Part shown: piece by piece, positions 41,577 through 51,146 of the stretch
Position numbering within the stretch: position 1 is the first letter of the stretch
Layout: each line of letters starts with the position of its first letter
Assembly: GCF_029714325.1 (NCBI RefSeq)
Contig: NZ_CP121666.1
Location: 2,356,001-2,420,000, forward strand
From: Bradyrhizobium sp. CB1717
GTDB lineage: Bacteria; Pseudomonadota; Alphaproteobacteria; Rhizobiales; Xanthobacteraceae
Direction of reading: 5' to 3'
Length of the DNA: 64,000 nt
Position numbers and translations under genes: made by a program
Notes under the pieces: model-generated
The model's input: the letters and a program-made list of their open reading frames with translations, nothing else
The model's database searches: none
What the model was told of the DNA's origin: nothing

Positions 41577-44500
41577 TCACCCGCGATCGCGGATCGGGCC
41601 TTTTGCAGGCTGATGGCACCGCACACACCGGGAAGGCGAGGGCAGTCGATGAAAGACTGCGTCGTCATCGAGACTTATTTGCGAAATCGCCTCTTCCTGG
41701 TCTTCTTCCAATTCTCCCGTTAGAAATTCCTCCATGAGCTTATGAAGGACGACCCCGCGGACCGCGCCGGCACCTACGACTTTTCTTTGCTCGGCAAGCG
41801 TGTCAGATACCACCACCGCATCCAGCGTCTCGTCGAGACGGTCCTGATCATGGTCGCTCGGGCGGCGCCAGACGATCGGTTGTGCACTATCCCTTACTTT
41901 TTGCTGTTCCGACGCGAACGCGTCCGCCGATTGTTCGTTGCTAAATGGCGCCGGCGGTCGGACATCGGAAATCGAAAGGTTCGAGAGCTCAAGTTCGGGA
42001 ATGTCCCGTTGGAGCAGGTCGATCGAACTGAACCACGTGCTTTTCGAAGCCTGCGGGATATGTGGGAGGATCAGCAGGTCACGTGCACGCGTAGATGCGA
42101 CGTACCAGACGCGCTCGCGTTGATTGGCGTCTTCCCGGCTTTCTTCCGCGCGTGCGACCGCGAGATCCGGCGACGCCACCCCTCCGACCATCCAGTGCAG
42201 CGTATTGTCGGACTGGCGATGCACAAACTGATCCGGCCGATAGAGTTCCGTCGTTGAGTTGATTGGGATCACGACCGGCCACTCGAGACCTTTTGCCGTA
42301 TGGATGGTTATGATCTCGATCGCGTGCTCGGCGGCATCGATGCGGCCCTCTGGCGCGCGCACATTACGTTCCCAGTCCGCCTGCAGGCTCCGGACAAATG
42401 TACGAAGCCCCGAGACCCCATAGCTGCGTGCCCGTTCGATAAGGGCGTCCAGATTGGCGAGCGCGCGCGCATTGCGATTGCCGTGACGGGCCGCCATGAT
42501 TACGCGAACGTTCAGCCGTTCGACCGCCTCCGCCAGGATCTGGCTCGGCGTCGTGATTGCCGCTCTTCGCCTTAGCTCTTGCAGGATGACGAGGACTGAT
42601 TGGGCGACGGGATGCCGAACCAAAGCGGGATCGGTTCTGACGTCGAAAAACTCCGGACGTTCCCTACCCCTCGGCAGCGAAGAGGTGATGTCGAGGAGTT
42701 CCTGGTCACTCAGCCCGACCAGCGGCCCGCGCATGAGGGCGCCGAAGGCGAGTGTATCTGAGGAATCCGCGAGCACGCGAAGGAGCGCGAGAACATCCTG
42801 CGTCTCCTGCCGCCGCATCAGTGTTTGACCGGCTTGCGACGACACGGCCAAGCCGCGCTGCTCGAGCGCGCGCTCATAACGCCAGAGCTCCCGGTGTCCG
42901 GGCGTCAGAAGGGCTATATCCCCGGGACGGAGGGGACTGAAGGAGTTGTCCGCGCGTCTGATCATCACGTTTCCGATCAAGCGGGAACAGATGTCCGCAA
43001 CATTTGAAGCCTCGGCCTCACGAAACATCTCGGCGTAGATGCGTCCTTCGGTGGCCACCTGGACCGTGAACCGCGTCACGCACGGCACAGGGTACGAATG
43101 ATCTGGAATGGTCGGCGCAAGAGCGACGTATTTGGGCTGGCCCGGCCGTGCGAACACCGGCGCGAAGCACGAATTGACGTGGTCAATGATGGCTTGCTGG
43201 GATCTGAAGTTTGCCGTTACCTCAATGACGGCGCCGCCCTCCTGCGCGCTGATAAGCTGGCGACAAAGCTCATAGGCCTCGATGTCCGCGCCCCGGAAGC
43301 GATAGATCGCCTGCTTCGGATCCCCGACCAGAAAGAGAGAGCCTGGCCGCAAGCGGCTGTCTTCCCAGCGTGTCGGACGATCATCAGTCGCGGCGATAGA
43401 GAACAGGATTTCGTTTTGGACGCGGTCGGTGTCCTGGAATTCGTCGACCAGAATATACTTGTATTGCTGTCCGATCGCGCGGCGAACCTCCTCATAACCC
43501 CGGACCAAAGACCGCACATGCAGGAGCAGGTCGTCGAAGTCGAGGACGGCTGCGGCGCGCTTTCGGGCCTGATAGCTTTCGAGCAGCAGATCGAGTGAGG
43601 ACGACAGCGTACAGACAAGCGAGGCGGCAATGTGTCCGATCAGTTCGTTCCAGGCGTCAGCGACCGCCTCATAATGGTAGAGCGCGGTTTCGCTGGCGTG
43701 CTCGCCGGGATACGCACCAAAGAGCTCCGCTGACTCTTCATACGTCCTGAGCTGCAGGCCCTTTCCGAACAGGCGGCAAGAACCGCCCTCGCAGAGTTGC
43801 CACAGTGCCGCGAAGTTCGGGCGGCTCTCCAATACGCGCTCATATCGTGTCGCAAGCCGACGCAGCTCTTGGGCGATGCCACGCGCGTACTTGTCATTGG
43901 CAGTGCTTGCTTCCCACCTGCCAAAATCATCGACGGCCTGCACAAACACGATATCGGGCCGCGCGTCCTCCGGCGGCAATATTGGTGCGGCTTCCGGGTG
44001 CTTCCGCCGCAGCAAGGCAAGCTCGGAAATGAGATCGACGACTTTCAGCGGAATCTGCTCCGCGAGCACCACGATGGGGTCGTCTTCGATCGCGTCCGCG
44101 GCGAGCCTGTGCGAAAACCATGCAGACAGCTCGCCAAGGAATAGCGAGCTCGCTACGGTTTCGTCCACGATGCGGGCGCCGGGATCGAGGCCAGCCTGGA
44201 CGCCATGGCTGCGTATGACGGCCTGGCAGAATCCATGGATCGTCGTCGCGGTGAGTTCGTCCAGCCGCGGGGCCGCCGCAGAGAGCGCTGCGCGCTGGTC
44301 AGCCGAGAGGCCGTCAGGAAGAACGGGTTTGATGAAGTCGGGTATGTCACCTGCGAGAAGCCGGTCCACGGTCTCCTTGATGCGGCGCGCGAGCTGGCTC
44401 GCTGCGAGCTCGGTGAAGGTGATAGCAGCAATATCCGCAGGGGAGTATCCACTCGCTAGCATCATGGCGACGCGACCGGCCATCAGCGAGGTCTTCCCCG

Positions 44501-44582
44501 TTCCGGCTGCGGCCTCGACCAGCAAGATCGAAGTGAAGTCGGTCATCGCGCGACGGCGACTGTCCTGGTCGATCAGCGTCAT
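41577..44582 (-). CDS. UvrD/AddA-like superfamily 1 helicase, C-terminus possibly replaced
   Basis: A 1001-residue UvrD-type helicase. Motifs: AAAGTGKTSLM (Walker A, about residue 27), LVDEFQDTDR (about 380), VGDPKQAIYRFRG (about 421) and IHTAKGLEWP (about 764). The layout matches AddA-type helicases that work with an AddB-like nuclease, which here is the preceding gene (4-bp overlap). After EEDQEEAISQ (about residue 966) the sequence no longer looks like the family, and a neighbouring frame reads AISLQKARSAIAGDG up to its own stop, so the natural C-terminus seems lost at a junction near 41650. Confidence 0.85.
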   Translation of the reverse strand: MTLIDQDSRRRAMTDFTSILLVEAAAGTGKTSLMAGRVAMMLASGYSPADIAAITFTELAASQLARRIKETVDRLLAGDIPDFIKPVLPDGLSADQRAALSAAAPRLDELTATTIHGFCQAVIRSHGVQAGLDPGARIVDETVASSLFLGELSAWFSHRLAADAIEDDPIVVLAEQIPLKVVDLISELALLRRKHPEAAPILPPEDARPDIVFVQAVDDFGRWEASTANDKYARGIAQELRRLATRYERVLESRPNFAALWQLCEGGSCRLFGKGLQLRTYEESAELFGAYPGEHASETALYHYEAVADAWNELIGHIAASLVCTLSSSLDLLLESYQARKRAAAVLDFDDLLLHVRSLVRGYEEVRRAIGQQYKYILVDEFQDTDRVQNEILFSIAATDDRPTRWEDSRLRPGSLFLVGDPKQAIYRFRGADIEAYELCRQLISAQEGGAVIEVTANFRSQQAIIDHVNSCFAPVFARPGQPKYVALAPTIPDHSYPVPCVTRFTVQVATEGRIYAEMFREAEASNVADICSRLIGNVMIRRADNSFSPLRPGDIALLTPGHRELWRYERALEQRGLAVSSQAGQTLMRRQETQDVLALLRVLADSSDTLAFGALMRGPLVGLSDQELLDITSSLPRGRERPEFFDVRTDPALVRHPVAQSVLVILQELRRRAAITTPSQILAEAVERLNVRVIMAARHGNRNARALANLDALIERARSYGVSGLRTFVRSLQADWERNVRAPEGRIDAAEHAIEIITIHTAKGLEWPVVIPINSTTELYRPDQFVHRQSDNTLHWMVGGVASPDLAVARAEESREDANQRERVWYVASTRARDLLILPHIPQASKSTWFSSIDLLQRDIPELELSNLSISDVRPPAPFSNEQSADAFASEQQKVRDSAQPIVWRRPSDHDQDRLDETLDAVVVSDTLAEQRKVVGAGAVRGVVLHKLMEEFLTGELEEDQEEAISQISLDDDAVFHRLPSPSRCVRCHQPAKGPIRDRG

Positions 44583-47232
44583 TTGGACGAATACCAGAGC
44601 TTGCCAAGTTTCTGGCTGGCTGCACGGAAGTTGGTGGCCTTGCGACGGAGATAGCTTTCACGGTCCGCCGGCAGCGCAAGACGCATATCATCGTAGACCG
44701 CGTCCTGCTCCGAGCGCGGCGCAATCCGCCCGCTTCGAAGGATTTGCACGGCCGCGACCAGATAGGTGTTAGCCTCCGCGACTGCAGCATCAAGCTCGTC
44801 GCCCTTCAATTCGAACCTGGCCGGCTCGTCGGCGAGATAGATCAGCCTTGTGACGATAGTTCTGATCTCGGGGAGCAAAATCCTGACGGCCATCGCATAG
44901 AGCACGCGCTGGAGCTCACGCCCTTGTCCGAGGGTAATGCGCTGGCTCTTCGGCGGCGGTTTGATGCTCTTGTAGTCGGTGATCTGCGCGCCATCGCCGG
45001 AGGCGCGGATGTCGAGCCGATCTATCCGACCACCAAACACAAGACCCGCTTGCTCGATCGGAACCTTCACTGTCTCATCCCAAGGCCATTCGCCGCCTGT
45101 ACGCATCTCCTGGCCGAACGGGACTTCGCTCCAGCTCCTCGTATCGGCCCTGGTCGGATCGTCGCAGGCCAGGCCCTTGGCCGTGCGGCGAGCGGCTTCC
45201 TTCACGGTATGTTGCCAGAGGATGGCTGGCGGCACCGACCGCTGTAGCGGCCAGGACGCCAGAACCTTGCTGGATGCTGCCGCAATGGCTGCCTCGATTT
45301 CGTCCGCGTTGGCGCGCGCGAAGCCCGGCCTCGGCTCAAGCCGTGTTATCGCGCCGGCAATGAGCTCGTGCACCAATTCGCCAAAGGCTATCGGATCAAG
45401 CTGAAGCGGCTCGCCCTCCAGGCGGATGGAGCGCCATCCCAGCGCGTAGCGCCAGACGTAGCCGAGCGGGTCCCGCAGGAGCCGCTGAAGCGACGTCGTC
45501 GATTGGGTCCGGGCGAGAGCGGCCAGGATCGCGGGATGCTCGGCTGCGACCGAACCGTCGTGGCGTGTCAGCGTCTCGTCCCACTGCCAGTCGCGCCAGC
45601 ATGATTGGCTCTGTCGTACCTGCTCGAGCGCTCCAGCATCGCGCGGCCGCGCCAGAAGCCGGTCCGCTTCGCTGAACGCATGCTCGGGGATGCGGTCGCG
45701 CTTGTGGACCAGCTCGTTCGCGGGATAAAGCGCGCTTGGTGACAGGATGCTCCCTTTGCATTGCGCTGTGGCCGCGAGAGGATCAAGTGCTCGCGGGTCC
45801 CACTGCAGATGACCTCGAAGTGCCGGCGGTCGCGATCTGCTGTCGTCAATCCATGCAACGTCTGGCGGTCGAGAAGACGGTGGGGGATCAGAGGATCTTC
45901 ATTCTCGAGCCGAGGCCATGATCGGCTGGTCAGACCAAGGAGTCGCGTGAACGGTCGCGGGCTCGCAGCGAGATGCGAAGCAGGGCACCACACAACGCTG
46001 TTCGCCGGGTCCCGGCCATCGCGCACCCGCATAGCCTGCAACGAAAGCGAAACGGCGTGAGGCGGCGCGCTCCGCAAGGCTTCGTTCCACATGGCGAGGC
46101 TCGCGCCGTTGAGCAGAAGTCGGCCGGCTTCCTCGCCGGCCTCAGGGCCGCGCGCGAGAAGCTCGATAATTGGGAGCAAGGCATCTTCGGCAGCCATGTC
46201 GTCCGCGCGATGGGATCTCGCGGCGATGAGCGCCTCGCGCCACTGTTCAAGCGTCCTCAGGCCCGCGCCGCGCGGTATGCCGGCAAACCAGTCTTTCGGA
46301 AGGGCGCCCGCGAACGGCCGTGGCGGCAGCCGTCTGATGAGACGCCAAATCCGCTCCTGGCTGAGACCGGTGGTCAGAACGTCAGCCAAGGCGGCACAGG
46401 CTTGCCCATCCGGCGTACTCAGCGCCGGTATGCCGTGTGAGAAGTGCAGGGGAAGGCCCGCGCTATTTGCATAGGCGAGAAAATGGTCGTCCCAGTCCGT
46501 CGTCGACGTCGCCGCAATGCCGATGTCCTCCGCGTTTGCGTTGCCGGAGGACAGCAGCCGACGCACCCAGCGAAGCGCCTCCACCACCTCGGATTTGGGA
46601 TCTGCGCTTGTCTCGGCAGAGAATGTCGCCGGCGGTGTTGCTGGCTGCCGGCGGATTGCGCCCTTAAACCATGCCTGCTCCTCCGTCGGGGCCGGGACAT
46701 TCCAGGAGAGCTCCGTGAATCGCGCAATCTCGTTCAGCAGCGGGCGCCAGAGGGCATCGATCTCAACGATTCCCTCGAGCGTGACTGGCCCGAGCAGGGA
46801 CCCGCAAAATGAACTCCTCGCCTGTGCCGCGTCGCGAAGATCGCGTGGCAGCATCCTGGAGGCGGGAAGGCGTTCCCTGACGCGCGTTTCGAGGAGACAC
46901 AGATCCGCGAAGCGCCCGACGTGTTGCGGCAAGGACGACAGATCGATATCGGCGCGCCAGATCGCGGTGAGCGACTGAAGGACCGCGCGGGGCATCCCCG
47001 GCAGGCTCGATACACGGCCGAGGTCACGGAAGCCGCCCGCCGCCAGCGCCGCCTGAATGGCGGGATAGAGAATGTCGGTCGCGACGGGCGCCACGAATCC
47101 GCCGGCAAGACGGGCGGCGAGGAGTGGCAGTGTGATGATTTCACGGCCGGTGCTTCCTTCGCGCGCCGCCTTTAGGCGCTGCATCCGTATCGCCAGCGGT
47201 CCGTCGACCACGAGAGTTGATCGCGGGATCAT
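44579..47232 (-). pseudogene. AddB-like PD-(D/E)XK nuclease/helicase protein, one frameshift
   Basis: Two frames make up one gene. The first (47232 to about 45755) is the helicase-like body with LTSRSWPRLENEDPLIPHR and LILSRPQRNAKG. The second frame then continues SILSPSALYPANELVH and runs to 44579, containing the RecB-type nuclease motifs GGRIDRLDI and ITDYKSIKPP with a later Q/Y-rich helix. One base is missing near 45751-45757 (a GGG/TTT run). Intact, it would be about 884 residues and partner the UvrD/AddA-like helicase. Together they should process DNA ends. Confidence 0.8.
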
Positions 47233-47236
47233 CGCC

Positions 47237-48172
47237 TTAGAACACTCGCACCGGCACCGGCGCGTTGTGTGGGCCCAGCCAATAGCCCAGCGTCAGCGCC
47301 TCGTGGCGATTAAAGAACGTTTCAAAATTGAAAATATGCCGATCGCCATTGAGGTCCGCGAGCAGCACCTCGCTGCGGCCAAGAGTGCCGCCGCTCTGCG
47401 AACCGCAATAGCCGACGATCGTCGCGAACAGGTCGGTCTCGCGCATGGTGCCGAACCGCTGACGGAAAGGCGGCGATTCCACGCAATATCGGCATGGGTT
47501 CGCAGGATCGAAATCGGCCTTGCGACGTGAGCGATGAGGATGGCCGGTGACGAGAGCCACGACTGGCCGGCCGCCATGGCCTTCTTCGACAAAGCGCCAG
47601 AGCGTGGAGGTCATGGTGTTGCCGAACCCCTTGCTCAGGCTCTTGACGAAGGCAAGGCTCGGAACCGAAGCCGTAGCCTCTTCCACAAAGCGGCGCGCGA
47701 GAAAAAGCAGCTGGCCGGCGGCGTAGTTCGCCTCCGCTTCCATGATCTGATGACATGCGGGCGTGAGCGTCTGCTCGGTGTCGCCTAACATCATGCCGAT
47801 GTGCCAGGGGATGATGTCGTGGCCAATCTCGTGGGCCTCGTTCCAGCGGTGCTTGAGGATGGGTAGATCCTGGTCGAGCAGGATCCGCTTCTGGTCGGGC
47901 AGATAGAGCGCTTTCAGGCTGAGACTCTTGACCGCATCGCGCAGGATGGTCGGGCGCAAGAGAACTTGAAGGCCGGCGACCTTCATGCGCGAGAAGGTCT
48001 CGCGCAGAAGACTGTCGTCGGTTGTCGAGTAATAGCCGCGGTCTAGCTTCAACAGTTCCCGAACCAGGCGCAGATCGACCGGCGGCTCAGGGTTGCCAAG
48101 GCCTCGCAGGACCTTGTCAACCTGTCCGTCGATGTCGGCGATCGTCCGATCTTTGAGGCTGACGTTTTTCAC
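47237..48172 (-). CDS. ImmA/IrrE-type metallopeptidase
   Basis: A 311-residue protein with the zinc-protease motif HEIGH in WNEAHEIGHDI (about residue 115) and the third ligand in EAEANYAAGQLL. The C-terminal half has an HPHRSRRK basic patch and a CRYC pair that may bind another metal. Such peptidases cleave a partner XRE repressor, and the gene overlaps that of an XRE protein by 4 bp. In some CBASS loci the same pair (CapP/CapH) controls expression. It lies between the XRE and AddB-like genes in one leftward operon. Confidence 0.88.
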   Translation of the reverse strand: MKNVSLKDRTIADIDGQVDKVLRGLGNPEPPVDLRLVRELLKLDRGYYSTTDDSLLRETFSRMKVAGLQVLLRPTILRDAVKSLSLKALYLPDQKRILLDQDLPILKHRWNEAHEIGHDIIPWHIGMMLGDTEQTLTPACHQIMEAEANYAAGQLLFLARRFVEEATASVPSLAFVKSLSKGFGNTMTSTLWRFVEEGHGGRPVVALVTGHPHRSRRKADFDPANPCRYCVESPPFRQRFGTMRETDLFATIVGYCGSQSGGTLGRSEVLLADLNGDRHIFNFETFFNRHEALTLGYWLGPHNAPVPVRVF

Positions 48173-48672
48173 TTCACTCGTTTGGGATCCTGCTCGCTCA
48201 AGACAGCGACGAACGCTTCAAGAGCGGAATTCTCTTCCGGCGTGAGCTTGTGCACGGCCTCGGAGCGCGCAGCAAATCGCACAGCTTCTTGCCGGAAGCC
48301 GGCATCATTCGCCGCAGCAAGACCTGCGAGCTGCATCAAGCGCCGCTGCGACACCTCGAATGTCTGCGCCAGTTTGAAGACCGTTCGTGGGTCCGGAACA
48401 TAGTGGACGTCGTCCTCGATCACGAGGAGCTCGCTGGCGTCGAGGTCGGCGACCTCGGCCAGCCGCTCCATCGAAAAGCCGCGGCGACGTCGCATCAGGT
48501 TCACGAATTTGCCGAACGCGATGCGGGTTTCCTCGACGGTAGCGGTCTGCGCGATAGCGGCCGGCCGCTCCTCCGGCACCGGGTCGAACGCGAGCAACCC
48601 GGCGCCGATGACGGCGTCGCCTTCACGACGTGCCCGAGCCATCCACCACTCTTTGCTTCGTTCAAGTTTCAT
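48169..48672 (-). CDS. XRE-family HTH regulator
   Basis: A 167-residue protein with a helix-turn-helix at about residues 55-110 (FVNLMRRRRGFSMERLAEVADLDASELLVIE), followed by a helical tail. It is the natural substrate candidate for the ImmA/IrrE peptidase encoded next. It is the probable repressor of this operon and possibly of the divergent type III CBASS. Confidence 0.85.
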   Translation of the reverse strand: MKLERSKEWWMARARREGDAVIGAGLLAFDPVPEERPAAIAQTATVEETRIAFGKFVNLMRRRRGFSMERLAEVADLDASELLVIEDDVHYVPDPRTVFKLAQTFEVSQRRLMQLAGLAAANDAGFRQEAVRFAARSEAVHKLTPEENSALEAFVAVLSEQDPKRVK

Positions 48673-49291
48673 CGTTCTCCTCCTTTTCGAAGAACGCGCG
48701 AGCCTGCTCGCTGGTCATCTCAAAGTACCTTAAATTCTGGTACGCCGCGTCCTGCCCCAGATCGGTCATCCCGATCTTGCGGTAGAAGTTATCGGCCTGA
48801 GGTAGCGAATGCAGCCCCAAACGTCCCTTGAAGCCCTCGTCTTCGCTGAGTGCGACGGCCGCCGTGATCAGGGCTGTACCGACGCCGCGCAGGCGCGGAG
48901 CGTTCCCGAGGTCTGGCCGGTTCCAGGGAGCGACCTCGAGGTATTCAAGATAGACGAGCGGCTTGCCGCGCTGGTTGGCTTCCCGGGCCGCCTTTGTGAG
49001 ATCGACCTGTGCCAGGCCTTGCGTCTTGCCTTGCGCGACAATGCTGAAGCCGCGGAAGGCCAGGAGACCCTGCACGCGGGCCGTCTTCTTGCTCCAATCC
49101 CAGTGCCAGCTTTGCGGCCACTGATCGAACGGCACGCCCTTGCGCACGAGCTCCTGAAGTGTGGTCAAGAGGGCTGGCCGCCACTTTGTCTGCCAGTCGT
49201 CGAGCTGCGCCTGCTCGATCGCATCGCGCAGCTCGGCTTCGACGCTTCGGTCGCGACATCGAGAAGATAGATTTTTGAGACGTTGGCCGTC
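48662..49291 (-). pseudogene. GNAT acetyltransferase, N-terminal frameshift
   Basis: A 168-codon frame (49168 to 48662) encodes a GNAT fold: YLEYLEVAPWNRP, LRGVGTALITAAVALSE (acetyl-CoA loop) and ADNFYRKIGM. Upstream, the same frame continues with sense (EAELRDAIEQAQLDDWQTKW) back to about 49252, while the ATG with a proper context (MTANVSKIYLLDV) at 49291 is in another frame. One indel near 49253 joins them into a protein of about 210 residues. If the shorter ATG is used, the domain is still complete. It follows an RHH gene, the pairing of TacAT-like toxin-antitoxin systems. Confidence 0.65.
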
Positions 49292-49502
49292 ATAGAAGCA
49301 TCAACTCCGCCTTCTCCTTCGTCGCGTCGTTCTCGAACAAGAGCTTTTCGCCCTTTTCGACCCGAGCATCGATCGTCTGATAGAGGCGCAAGGCCTGCCG
49401 GAGCACGGCAGTCTTGGTGATGTCCTTCCGGGCCGACAATTCGTCCAGAACCCGCATCTCGGCGTCGGTGAGGTTCAGCGTCATGGTTCGCTTCGCCGTC
49501 AT
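49290..49502 (-). CDS. Ribbon-helix-helix protein
   Basis: A 70-residue CopG/RHH-like protein: a strand (RTMTLNLTDA) then two helices (EMRVLDELSARKDITKTAVL). It should bind DNA as a dimer. The ATG at 49502 is preferred to an upstream one. It overlaps the start of the longer GNAT reading and could be its antitoxin, and it is the first gene of the leftward operon. Confidence 0.75.
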   Translation of the reverse strand: MTAKRTMTLNLTDAEMRVLDELSARKDITKTAVLRQALRLYQTIDARVEKGEKLLFENDATKEKAELMLL

Positions 49503-49581
49503 CTCATCCTCCGTCGTTGTCCGCAGCATATAGAGAATCAGTGGATTTTGTCAACGCGTAATAGCCAAATTTGCTCCCTTG

Positions 49582-49602
49582 AATAGCTAAAATTTAGCTA
49601 TT
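49582..49602. promoter_or_regulatory. Operator-like palindrome upstream of the type III CBASS
   Basis: Two perfect 10-bp arms, AATAGCTAAA and TTTAGCTATT, flank one central A. A related half-site (AATAGCCAAATTTG) lies 18 bp to the left. The palindrome sits between the RHH gene (starts at 49502, leftward) and the cyclase gene (49658, rightward), so a repressor encoded in either unit may bind here. Confidence 0.7.
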
Positions 49603-49657
49603 ATATCCTGGTCTCAACGCCGTTGCCCCCGGGGCAGCCGGCCAACAGGAGCAGGAT

Positions 49658-50623
49658 ATGGGACGGCAGCACATCGGCCATGACGAGATCGCCGCCTTTG
49701 CGCAGGACAAGGTGAACCTGCCCAAAGAGACGGCGGATGAATACCGGGCGCAGGCCCGGCGGCTTCGCGAGAAGCTCGAAGGTTATCTGTCCGAGCACCC
49801 GGACTTCACGTTGAAGAAGATGCTGCTCTCGGGCAGCCTGGCGAAGGGCACGGCGCTTCGCTCCCTCAACGACATCGATGTCGCCTGCTATATCAGCGGC
49901 GCCGACGCGCCGAAGGATGTCCACGCGCTGCTCGACTATCTCGCCGAGCGGCTGCGCAAGGCCTTCCCCAACTTCAACCCCGACCAAGTCAAGCCGCAGA
50001 CGTATTCCGTCACCGTCTCCTTCCGGGGGACGGGCCTCGATGTCGACGTCGTGCCGATCCTCTATGACGGCGATCCCAAGTGGTACGGCAATCTCGTCAG
50101 CCAGGACGACGGCTCATTTTTGAAGACGAGCATTCCGCTGCATCTGGAGTTCGCCGCCAAGCGCAAGCGCGCGCAGGAGAAGCGCTTCGCCCAGGTCGTC
50201 CGGCTGGTGAAGTTCTGGGCGAGGCGCATGAAGCAGGAGCGGGACGGCTTCCGCTTCAAATCCTTCATGATCGAGATGATTCTGGCCAAGCTCTGCGACG
50301 ATGGCCTGGATTTCGCCGACTATCCAGAGGCACTCCAGCACTTCTTCACCTATGTCGCCCGCACCGACATGCGGTCGAAAATCGTCTTCGGCGACTACTA
50401 TCCGGCCTCGTCGGTCGGCGCCTTCACCGACACGGTGCAGATCATCGATCCCGTGAACGCCGCCAACAACGTCGCCCGCCTCTACACGAAGGCGAATGCG
50501 GATGCGCTCGTCGATGCCGCGCTCGATGCCGGTGATGCCATCGATGCGGCGCTGGCCGCTCCCAACAAGCAACTGACCGTCGCCTACTGGCAGAGGGTCT
50601 TCGGCTCCTCCTTCCAGGCGTGA
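49658..50623 (+). CDS. CD-NTase cyclase of a type III CBASS
   Basis: A 321-residue CD-NTase. The core has LLSGSLAKGTAL (about residues 56-67), NDIDVACY (metal pair, about 70-72) and LDVDVVPIL (third acid, about 127). It fits the cyclases (CdnC/D clades) that are activated by HORMA proteins and make cyclic oligonucleotides sensed by SAVED effectors; the product is unknown. AGGAG precedes the ATG. The HORMA gene follows 7 bp later. Confidence 0.9.
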   Translation: MGRQHIGHDEIAAFAQDKVNLPKETADEYRAQARRLREKLEGYLSEHPDFTLKKMLLSGSLAKGTALRSLNDIDVACYISGADAPKDVHALLDYLAERLRKAFPNFNPDQVKPQTYSVTVSFRGTGLDVDVVPILYDGDPKWYGNLVSQDDGSFLKTSIPLHLEFAAKRKRAQEKRFAQVVRLVKFWARRMKQERDGFRFKSFMIEMILAKLCDDGLDFADYPEALQHFFTYVARTDMRSKIVFGDYYPASSVGAFTDTVQIIDPVNAANNVARLYTKANADALVDAALDAGDAIDAALAAPNKQLTVAYWQRVFGSSFQA

Positions 50624-50630
50624 GGTCACT

Positions 50631-51146
50631 ATGTCCTACAGCTACAGCTTCACCGAGAGCACGACCTTCACGGTCACCCACGCCCGCCACATGGCCGCCA
50701 AGGTCGCGACCGACCTGAAGCGCATGCAGCGGTTCTATGGCAAGCCGTCCGACGAAAGCATCGCAGACTACGAGACCGAAGCAACCGAAATGCTGCGGGC
50801 CGGCTACCTCGACACCGTCACCTACGGCTTCAAGAAAGACGGCAAGTGGATCGAGCCGACCCTGCGCTACACCGCCCGCGACCTCGCCGGCGCCTCGGCC
50901 AACGACGACGATCCCGGCAAGATCCGCCCGGGCGCCGACATCAGCCGCGCGTCCTTCTACAGCTACATGACCTACACGGCGGCGTGGGACCGTCTCAGTC
51001 AGACCGAGCGCGACGCCTTCAAGACCAGCCTGCCGTTTTCGCGCGGCGGCGCCCCCGAGCCGGGCATCTCCGGCTATCTGTCGAACGACCGCACGTATTC
51101 GTCCGGGGGCAGGGCCCTCGACCGCGCCACCGTCAGGAGCTTTTGA
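50631..51146 (+). CDS. Bacterial HORMA-domain protein (Cap7-like)
   Basis: A 171-residue bacterial HORMA protein. The start (SYSFTESTTFTVTHARHMA) and the GYLDTVTYGF segment match the family that pairs with TRIP13 in type III CBASS, as I recall it. The C-terminal region (RGGAPEPGISGYLSN) would form the safety belt that closes round a peptide. HORMA binding activates the cyclase and TRIP13 removes it. It overlaps the next gene by 1 bp (TGATG). Confidence 0.88.
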   Translation: MSYSYSFTESTTFTVTHARHMAAKVATDLKRMQRFYGKPSDESIADYETEATEMLRAGYLDTVTYGFKKDGKWIEPTLRYTARDLAGASANDDDPGKIRPGADISRASFYSYMTYTAAWDRLSQTERDAFKTSLPFSRGGAPEPGISGYLSNDRTYSSGGRALDRATVRSF

